Shown piece by piece: positions 14,872 to 20,830 of a DNA stretch of 24,472 nt. The stretch comes from UBA2160 sp964588665 (GTDB lineage: Bacteria; Chloroflexota; Dehalococcoidia; Lucifugimonadales; UBA1123), in the NCBI GenBank assembly GCA_964588665.1, contig CAZPQQ010000047.1:1-24472 (forward strand), in the 5' to 3' direction. Made by a program: the position numbers and the translations under genes. Numbering within the stretch: the stretch's first letter is position 1; each line of letters starts with the position of its first letter. The notes beneath the pieces were generated by a model. The model saw only the letters and a list, made by a program, of their open reading frames with translations, was not told the origin of the DNA and made no database searches.

Positions 14872-17430
14872 ATGGTCTCGTTGCCTCCAGGCAGCAGCCT
14901 CGGCAGATATCGCGTAGTCGAGCAGATCGGACGCGGCGGAATGGCCACCGTGTTCCGGGCGCTCGACCCCAACCTGGACCGTTACATCGCGGTAAAGGTC
15001 CTGCCGTCCTACTACACTGACGACCCGACTTTCGTCGAAAGGTTCGCCCAAGAGGCCCAAACAGTCGCACGCCTTCGACACGCGAACATCCTACAAATCT
15101 ACGACTTCGGAGACGACAAGGGTTTCACCTACATCGTCACCGAGCTCGTTACTGGCGGGACACTTCAGGACAAACTCGGAGTCGATCCACTCTCCACCGA
15201 GGAAACCCTCCGGTTGATGGGTCCACTGGCCGACGGGTTGGACTACGCGCATTCGCAGGGGATTATCCATCGCGACCTCAAACCCGCCAACGTCCTCCTG
15301 GGGGACAACGACATTCCGATCTTGGCCGACTTCGGCCTGGCGCGCATGCTCGAAGCGTCGATAAGGTTCACCCAGGCTTCCCAAGCGCTGGGCACGCCGG
15401 AGTACATGTCACCCGAGCAAGCCATGGGCGCCGACGCGGACCACCGGTCGGACCTCTACGCGTTTGGCGTGATGCTGTACCAGATGCTGGTCGGCCAGAC
15501 GCCGTTCCGCGCCGACACGCCCGCCGCGACTTTGATGGCCCACGTACACAAAGCGATGCCGCTGCCCACGTTGCTCAACTCGAACATCGCACCGCGAATT
15601 GAGGCGATACTGCTTAAGGGACTCGCCAAGAACCCGGAGGACCGTTTCCAGTCGGCCAAGGACATGATCACCGCGCTCACAATGGCGGGAGGTCCGCCGG
15701 GGCCGATGCCTGACGACACAGGATCGGTCACAGCCGTCATGGACGCCGCCGGACCAGGCGCCGGCGCCACCGAGGAGATGACGACTCCCATCAGTCCAGA
15801 GGCGGTTTCGTTGCCTACAGTCCGCCTTGGAGCCGGTGAGGCCGCCGTCGACAGCGCAACCGAAGCCATCGACGTGGCCGAACCGGCCGAGGGTCCGACC
15901 GCAGCGCCGCCTAGCGGCAAAGCTCGGTTTCCGATGTGGGCGATGGTCGCGGCCGGAGCGGCAATCATCGCCGTCGTGGCTGGCGGCATCGCGCTTGCCA
16001 CGATGTCCGGCTCGGACGATGCGCCCGAAACGCCGCCGGTGGCATCAGCTCCGGTTGCGCCCGCTTCTCCGGCAACGGAGTCAGTAGCGCCGGCGCCGGT
16101 TGCGGCAGCCGCGCCCATACCGCCGACCGCCGTTCCCACTCCCGAGCCGACGGTCGTTCCGACGCCCGCGGCGACCCCAGTGCCGACGATACCCCCCATC
16201 GACATTCTGTCCGCGCTACCCGGGATCATGGACGAAGCCGAGGACAACATCCTCAAACTGCGTAAATTCGAGGTTGCCCCGGACGTCAACGCCGACTTCA
16301 AGTCCAGAGCCGATCTTGAAGAGATCACGAGAGGGTTCTTCCGACGACAAGAGGTTCGACAGCAGGTGTTCGAGGCGCAGGAGCTGTACAAGGCCCTCGG
16401 GCTCATGGCCGAAGAGGAGGACCTCGAAGAGATATTGACTCGAATCCAGAACCAACAAGTCCTCGCCCTGTTCGACGACCAGACCGAAAGCGTCTATGTG
16501 ATGTTGGATGAGGCGACGATCGGGCCGAAGGGCAAACTGACGTACGGCATGGCCTATATGGCCGCTGTCCAACAGGAGCTGTTCAACATCGCGGACATCC
16601 GCAACCGCACTCGCGCGGCCGGATCGGACTACTTCCGGGCCGCCAACGCGCTGGTCCAGGGCGACGTGGCTCAGGTTTCGTCGGGTTTCATTGCCACGGT
16701 CTTGACCGGCGACGAAGCCCGCGTCGTGCGAGAGCCCATACCCGACTCCGAGCTGATGAAGGCGCCGCGCATCGTCGTGGAAACCGTGCTGTTCCCAGTT
16801 GTGGAGGGGGCGGACTTCGTTGCCGAGCTTTTTGGCGTCGGCGAGTGGGAGGCGATAAACGACGCGTACGCCAATCCGCCGGTCTCGACGGAACAGGTGC
16901 TTCACCCTGAGATGTACTTTGAGGGTGAAGAACCGCAACTGAATCCGCTGGCAGACATCTCACCGGGCCTGGGGCGGGGCTGGAACGAAGTCAGCAACGA
17001 CGTCATGGGCGAGTTCCTGGTACGGGCTTACCTGGAGGAGTACTTGGATGCCGACCAGGCCGCCGCAGCCGCGGAGGGTTGGGGCGGCGACCGATACTCT
17101 GTGCTCAACGGCCCACTGGGAGAACGCCTGTTCGTGTCGTTGCTCAGGCGGGACACGTTCGAAGACGCAGCAGAGTTCTTCGATGGTTACCGGATTTTCA
17201 TGGGAGTGAAGTATCAAGGAGTCGAAGGGGTTTCGACTCAAGGCAACCAATCCAGCCGTACTTGGAAAGCGTCCGACGAAGCTGTGTTCATCGGGCGCTC
17301 GAGTGCTACGGTATTTTTGATTATTGGCGAGAGCACCAACACCGTCGGCAATGCATTGGAACTCGTCGAAGATTCGCTGGCGCCAGCCGCTCCTGGGCCC
17401 ACGCCCATCACCGGCGCCCCAAGGGGTTAG
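14872..17430 (+). CDS. Transmembrane Ser/Thr protein kinase with degenerate peptidase-like outer domain
   Basis: An 852-residue PknB-type kinase. The catalytic domain (about 12-272) is intact: GRGGMATVF at 20-28, Lys42, Glu61, HRDLKPAN with Asp135, DFG at 153-155, and GTPEYMSPE at 174-182. After a juxtamembrane segment, one membrane helix at about 354-377 is followed by a Pro/Ala/Thr linker (385-442). The outer part (about 443-840) resembles, from memory, a family of secreted proteins carrying an HEYTHALQDQ zinc motif. Conserved later blocks are present: PPVSTEQVLHPEMY near 669, GEFLVRAYL near 713 and AAAAEGWGGDRYSVL near 731. At the metal site the sequence is KLTYGMAYMAAVQQELF (555-571), so both His and the Glu are lost. 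The ATG at 14872 follows the FHA gene by seven bases. Kinase firm; dead-peptidase sensor inferred. Confidence 0.88.
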   Translation: MVSLPPGSSLGRYRVVEQIGRGGMATVFRALDPNLDRYIAVKVLPSYYTDDPTFVERFAQEAQTVARLRHANILQIYDFGDDKGFTYIVTELVTGGTLQDKLGVDPLSTEETLRLMGPLADGLDYAHSQGIIHRDLKPANVLLGDNDIPILADFGLARMLEASIRFTQASQALGTPEYMSPEQAMGADADHRSDLYAFGVMLYQMLVGQTPFRADTPAATLMAHVHKAMPLPTLLNSNIAPRIEAILLKGLAKNPEDRFQSAKDMITALTMAGGPPGPMPDDTGSVTAVMDAAGPGAGATEEMTTPISPEAVSLPTVRLGAGEAAVDSATEAIDVAEPAEGPTAAPPSGKARFPMWAMVAAGAAIIAVVAGGIALATMSGSDDAPETPPVASAPVAPASPATESVAPAPVAAAAPIPPTAVPTPEPTVVPTPAATPVPTIPPIDILSALPGIMDEAEDNILKLRKFEVAPDVNADFKSRADLEEITRGFFRRQEVRQQVFEAQELYKALGLMAEEEDLEEILTRIQNQQVLALFDDQTESVYVMLDEATIGPKGKLTYGMAYMAAVQQELFNIADIRNRTRAAGSDYFRAANALVQGDVAQVSSGFIATVLTGDEARVVREPIPDSELMKAPRIVVETVLFPVVEGADFVAELFGVGEWEAINDAYANPPVSTEQVLHPEMYFEGEEPQLNPLADISPGLGRGWNEVSNDVMGEFLVRAYLEEYLDADQAAAAAEGWGGDRYSVLNGPLGERLFVSLLRRDTFEDAAEFFDGYRIFMGVKYQGVEGVSTQGNQSSRTWKASDEAVFIGRSSATVFLIIGESTNTVGNALELVEDSLAPAAPGPTPITGAPRG

Positions 17431-17442
17431 GCCTCCTCGCTG

Positions 17443-17473
17443 TTGACAAGATTCGCGCCAAGGTGTAGTTAAT
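17443..17473 (+). promoter_or_regulatory. Possible promoter before the amidase operon
   Basis: A perfect TTGACA at 17443-17448 is followed, after a long spacing of 19, by GTTAAT at 17468-17473 (four of six). It lies just after the kinase stop and before the AtzG-like gene, so separate transcription of the amidase genes is plausible. Weak because of the spacing. Confidence 0.35.
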
Positions 17474-17505
17474 AGGGCTGTTGTGGCCGCGCATCGTCGC
17501 AAGCG

Positions 17506-17772
17506 ATGCTTCGGGAGTGTGGCCGTCCAGTCGCCCTGCCTGGCGATAATCCGGTGCTCAGTGAATTTGTGGCCAGCCAAGAAGCATCCATCCAAACCGT
17601 GCAAGCCATGGCCGAGGCCGTGGGAGTCCCCCTGTCCGAGCAGGAGAGCGCCGACCTGGTGGCCGGACTCCAGGCATTGGCTGATGACATGATTTCCTTG
17701 GATGCCATCGATGTCCACGACATCGAGCCCGCCCCCGTCTTTCATGCTCGACCTCAGGCCGACCGCCAATGA
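17506..17772 (+). CDS. AtzG/GatC-like small amidase subunit
   Basis: A small helical protein with the look of the GatC family and especially AtzG (DUF4089-type) subunits that accompany AtzE-type amidases. The core is MAEAVGVPLSEQESADLVAGL at about residues 35-55, then a helix, then DAIDVHDIEPAPVFHA at the C terminus; the EPAPVF tail is the AtzG-like hallmark. Its stop overlaps the amidase ATG at 17769 as ATGA, so the two are translated together, supporting a complex. The start is uncertain: ATG 17506 gives 88 residues but has no ribosome site; GTG 17554 or GTG 17569 (67 residues, close to AtzG size) are alternatives. No GatB gene is near, so a tRNA-amidation role is less likely. Family call is from motif memory. 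Confidence 0.68.
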   Translation: MLRECGRPVALPGDNPVLSEFVASQEASIQTVQAMAEAVGVPLSEQESADLVAGLQALADDMISLDAIDVHDIEPAPVFHARPQADRQ

Positions 17773-19181
17773 CCGGCCAGCAACTCTGTTTCCTCACTAT
17801 CGCCGAGGCTGCCGAAAGCATCGCCCGAGGCCAGCTCTCTCCGATTGAACTCATCCAGGCCCACCTCGAACGAATCGAGCAGACCCAGCCCCAGCTCAAT
17901 TCGTTCATCACACTGCTCGCTGACGAAGCCGTTGAAGAGGCCAAGCGAGCTGAAGCCGATATCCGGTCCGGACGCTCCCGCGGCCCTTTGCACGGGATCC
18001 CCATCGGGCTCAAGGACCTGTACTACACCAAAGGAGTCCGCACCACGGTCGGCTCCGACATCCTGCGCGATTTCGTTCCCGATTACGACGCGGCCGTCAC
18101 CGAGCGATTCAGAGACGCCGGGGCGATTATCATCGGCAAGCTGCAGATGCACGAGTTCGCGCTGGGATCGACCAGCACGAATCCGCACTACGGACCGGCT
18201 CGCAATCCCTGGGACACAAACAGGGTCACGGGCGGTTCCAGCGGCGGATCGGGCGCCGCGGTAGCCGCCGGGCAGTGCATGGGCGCGCTGGGAAGCGACA
18301 CAGGCGGATCGATTCGCATCCCCTCCGGCTTGTGTGGAATCGTCGGGTTCAAGCCTACGTTCGGACGGGTCAGCAGGCACGGCGTGTACCCGCTTGCATG
18401 GACGCTGGACACGGTCGGCCCGATGACGCGCACCGTTCGGGATTCGGCGCTCATCATGAACGCTATTGCAGGCCACGACCCTCGCGATCAGTCCTCGGCA
18501 GTCGGACCGGACGAAGATTTCACGGCCGAGCTCGACTCCGGAATCCAAGGCCTACGAGTCGCAGTGCCCGAGGATTTCTTCTACGACGTCATCGACCCCG
18601 ATGTCAGAGACGCTGTCGAGCGAGCCACGGGAGTGCTGACCGACCTGGGAGCGTCCGTGGAACGGGTTTCGATTCCGGCGCTCAACCACTCGCTGGCGAT
18701 CTCCTCCACGATCTTGATGACTGAGGCCGCCGAGGTGCACGCGGCTCACCTGAAGGAGGCGCCCGAACGCATAGGCGCAGACGTTCGCGGCCGGCTCCAC
18801 GCTGGGACGCTAACGCCAGCCGTCAGCTACATCAAGGCGCAGCGAGCCCGCACCGCGTTCAACCGCGAGCTGGCCGAATCGATGACGGGATTCGACGTGC
18901 TCGTGGCGCCGACGACGGTCACCGGCGCTCCCGGAATCGACGATACGGTGGTCGACGTGGGAGGACGCACGGAGAACATCCTGTCTCTGATGTCGAGGCT
19001 GACCCGACCGTTCAACATCTGCGGCTACCCGACGGTGTCGGTCCCGTGCGGGTTCACCAGCGCGGGCATGCCCATCGGACTCCAGATCGCCGCCCGCCCG
19101 TTCGACGATGCGACCGCCCTACGTGCGGCTCACGCCTACGAGCAGGCGACGGAATGGCACACGCGGAGGCCGCCGGTCTAA
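17769..19181 (+). CDS. Amidase-signature hydrolase (AtzE-like)
   Basis: A Ser-cisSer-Lys amidase of 470 residues that hydrolyses a C-N amide or related bond. The catalytic Lys is Lys82 in GIPIGLKDLYYT; the cis-serine lies in GGSSGGSGAA at 155-164; the nucleophile is Ser181 in SDTGGSIRIPSG. KPTFGRVSRHG and LDTVGPMTRTVRDSA follow as usual. True GatA proteins read GGSIRQPA at the nucleophile, while this one reads GGSIRIPS, and there is no GatB, so a catabolic amidase is favoured over the tRNA amidotransferase. It is coupled by ATGA to the AtzG-like gene before it, matching the AtzE-AtzG arrangement of 1-carboxybiuret hydrolase. An alpha/beta hydrolase follows after 71 bases. No signal peptide, so it is cytoplasmic. 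Substrate unknown. Confidence 0.9.
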   Translation: MTGQQLCFLTIAEAAESIARGQLSPIELIQAHLERIEQTQPQLNSFITLLADEAVEEAKRAEADIRSGRSRGPLHGIPIGLKDLYYTKGVRTTVGSDILRDFVPDYDAAVTERFRDAGAIIIGKLQMHEFALGSTSTNPHYGPARNPWDTNRVTGGSSGGSGAAVAAGQCMGALGSDTGGSIRIPSGLCGIVGFKPTFGRVSRHGVYPLAWTLDTVGPMTRTVRDSALIMNAIAGHDPRDQSSAVGPDEDFTAELDSGIQGLRVAVPEDFFYDVIDPDVRDAVERATGVLTDLGASVERVSIPALNHSLAISSTILMTEAAEVHAAHLKEAPERIGADVRGRLHAGTLTPAVSYIKAQRARTAFNRELAESMTGFDVLVAPTTVTGAPGIDDTVVDVGGRTENILSLMSRLTRPFNICGYPTVSVPCGFTSAGMPIGLQIAARPFDDATALRAAHAYEQATEWHTRRPPV

Positions 19182-19252
19182 CCGAGCACACGATCACGGA
19201 CAATCCGCTATCAAGAATTTCAGACAATGAATACGGCCACGGAGGCGAAACT

Positions 19253-20161
19253 TTGAGTACACAAACCGGACTGTCCTTGTACGAAGCCGCTCGCGCGGCG
19301 GGCGTCACGTTCTCGCAGGAGTTCGTGGCCAAGGACAAGTTAGTTGAAGCCAACAACATGAAGTTCCACTACCAGGAGTGGGGCGACTCCGGCAATCCGG
19401 ACATGCTCGTCCTCCATGGGTTCGCCCAGACATGCCATTCCTGGGATTTCGTCTCCCTGGGCTTCGCCGATCGTTTTCACGTAATCGCCCTCGACCAACG
19501 CGGGCACGGCGACTCCGATTGGGCGCCGGACGGGGACTACTCGCCGGAGACGCAACAAGCCGACATCAACGCCGTCGTCGAGGCGATAGGCCTCGACAAC
19601 TTCGTTCTCATGGGCCTCTCGATGGGAGGCCGAAACTCGTTCACGTTCGCCGCCAACCACCCCGAACGGGTTCGCGCCCTGGTCATCGTCGACGCGGGAC
19701 CTCAGAACATGTCAACTGGATCGCAGAACATCCGTCAGTTCGTTCAACAAGACGACGAGCTCGAGTCGGTCGATGCGTTCGTTCAGAGGGTCGTCAGCTA
19801 CAATCTGCGTCGGGACCCGGTCCAGGTGCGGGGCAGCATTCTTCACAATCTGAAACAACTCCCGAACGGCAACTGGACGTGGAAATACGACAAAGCTCTT
19901 CGTTCGTCCAACCGGCGGATGCAACAGGACCCTGCCATGACCGAACGGCTCTGGGGATACCTCGAATCACTGCAGTGCCCGACTCTCGTGGTGAAGGGCG
20001 CCGACAGCGACATCATCGCGCTCGACACCGCGGGCGCGATGCACGAGCGCATCCCGAACGGCCGGCTGGCCACGGTCGAGGGCGCGGGCCACCTGGTCAT
20101 GGGCGACAATCCCTCCGGGTTCGAGCAGGCGGTAACCTCGTTCTTGAACGACTTCGCGTAA
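19253..20161 (+). CDS. Alpha/beta-fold hydrolase
   Basis: A 302-residue serine hydrolase of the alpha/beta fold, probably cytoplasmic. VLHGFAQTCHSW near residue 53 holds the oxyanion-hole HG. DQRGHGDSDW follows at 81-90. The nucleophile is Ser123 in GLSMGG. The acid is most likely Asp253 (in KGADSDII) and the base His280 (in EGAGHLV). A helical cap lies between about 145 and 235. The start is TTG at 19253 because GGAGG at 19241-19245 sits eight bases upstream; the open frame back to 19046 overlaps the amidase and is compositionally a shadow of it. The reaction could be ester, lactone, epoxide or C-C bond hydrolysis; the sequence does not decide. Its position after the amidase suggests a shared catabolic role, which is inference. 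Confidence 0.88.
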   Translation: MSTQTGLSLYEAARAAGVTFSQEFVAKDKLVEANNMKFHYQEWGDSGNPDMLVLHGFAQTCHSWDFVSLGFADRFHVIALDQRGHGDSDWAPDGDYSPETQQADINAVVEAIGLDNFVLMGLSMGGRNSFTFAANHPERVRALVIVDAGPQNMSTGSQNIRQFVQQDDELESVDAFVQRVVSYNLRRDPVQVRGSILHNLKQLPNGNWTWKYDKALRSSNRRMQQDPAMTERLWGYLESLQCPTLVVKGADSDIIALDTAGAMHERIPNGRLATVEGAGHLVMGDNPSGFEQAVTSFLNDFA

Positions 20162-20177
20162 CGACAGGGTGCATGAA

Positions 20178-20375
20178 ATGGCGAACCAACAACTTATCAG
20201 CGTCGAAGAGCGTCGCGACATCGAAGCGCTGATCAAGTCGTTCGACAATCACGGGTGCGGAATGGGGCTGGACCTCATCGCCCAAAAAGCGCTGCGGAGG
20301 CTGCTGGACGCGCTCGGCGACGCCGAAAAGATCATCTCGAATCAAGGCAGCGCCCAGGCAGGCGCCGACTCCTGA
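20178..20375 (+). CDS. Small helical protein of unknown function (65 residues)
   Basis: I do not recognise this protein. ATG at 20178 is preferred over GTG at 20169 because AGGGTG lies six bases before it. The sequence is charged and helical: VEERRDIEALIKSF, then NHGCGMG, then LDLIAQKALRRLLDALGDAEKII. The central HGCGMG between two helices is the only distinctive point; the single Cys is not enough for a metal site by itself. It follows the alpha/beta hydrolase by 16 bases and precedes the rpsO promoter, so it ends the amidase/hydrolase transcript. Existence is moderately likely from the ribosome site and spacing. Confidence 0.55.
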   Translation: MANQQLISVEERRDIEALIKSFDNHGCGMGLDLIAQKALRRLLDALGDAEKIISNQGSAQAGADS

Positions 20376-20410
20376 CACCATGTGGGCCCCGCTTACACGC
20401 CAGGGGCAAT

Positions 20411-20440
20411 TTGCGGCTGCGATTCGGCGCATGCTACAAT
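20411..20440 (+). promoter_or_regulatory. Predicted sigma-70 promoter for rpsO-pnp
   Basis: TTGCGG at 20411-20416, 18 bases, TACAAT at 20435-20440 with an extended TGC directly before it. Transcription would start near 20447, about 40 bases before rpsO. The leader is purine-rich (GAAGAAAGAAGAGAG), which could be a site for S15 or ribosome standby binding. Confidence 0.6.
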
Positions 20441-20484
20441 TGCCGCGAAGAAAGAAGAGAGAAAATAAGTAACAGGGACCCGAG

Positions 20485-20757
20485 GTGACGGGCTTGGACA
20501 ACGCTGAAAAGCAAGCCATTATCGCTGAGTATCAGACCCACGACGGCGATACAGGCTCAACTGAGACACAAGTAGCCGTACTTACGGCGAGAATCCTCCG
20601 GCTCACGCAGCATCTGCGCGAGAACAAGCACGACGAGTCCACCAGACGTGGACTGTTAAAGATGGTCGGGAGGCGACGGCGTCTGCTCCGTTACCTCAAC
20701 GCCCAAGATGTCGCGCGATACCGGACGTTGATTTCGAGGCTCGGCCTCAGAAGATAA
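20485..20757 (+). CDS. rpsO: Ribosomal protein S15
   Basis: A primary 16S rRNA-binding protein of the small subunit, 90 residues from GTG 20485 (usual length about 89). HDGDTGSTETQVAVLTARI at about 19-37 is the S15 signature, followed by HLRENKHDESTRRGLLKMV and the C-terminal RYLNAQDVARYRTLISRLGL. The start is not settled: GTG 20485 has AGGGA upstream, but TTG 20494 is preceded by GAGGTGA (20482-20488), a longer match to the ribosome site, with five bases of spacing; it would give 87 residues. The first GTG lies inside that site. The gene has its own promoter and is followed by a hairpin and pnp, the arrangement known from many bacteria. Confidence 0.96.
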   Translation: MTGLDNAEKQAIIAEYQTHDGDTGSTETQVAVLTARILRLTQHLRENKHDESTRRGLLKMVGRRRRLLRYLNAQDVARYRTLISRLGLRR

Positions 20758-20770
20758 CTTCGAGCCATCC

Positions 20771-20797
20771 AGCACCCGCCAGGGTGCTTTCTTCTTT
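20771..20797 (+). terminator. Hairpin with T-rich tail between rpsO and pnp
   Basis: A perfect seven-base stem AGCACCC/GGGTGCT with a GCCA loop at 20771-20788, followed by TTTCTTCTTT. It ends 33 bases before the pnp start. This has the form of an intrinsic terminator, but pnp has no other obvious promoter, so partial read-through or RNA processing at this hairpin probably sets the rpsO:pnp ratio, as known for the E. coli operon. Confidence 0.65.
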
Positions 20798-20830
20798 CCC
20801 TTTGGTTCCGCCCAGGAGGCACTGTATTTC

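Noticed and set aside
17506..19181. GatCA of the tRNA amidotransferase
   Set aside because: The nucleophile region reads IRIPS and not IRQPA, no gatB is present, and the small subunit ends in an AtzG-like EPAPVF.
19046..19252. N-terminal extension of the alpha/beta hydrolase
   Set aside because: It overlaps the amidase gene in another frame, is Arg/Pro-rich, and the TTG at 19253 has a strong ribosome site.
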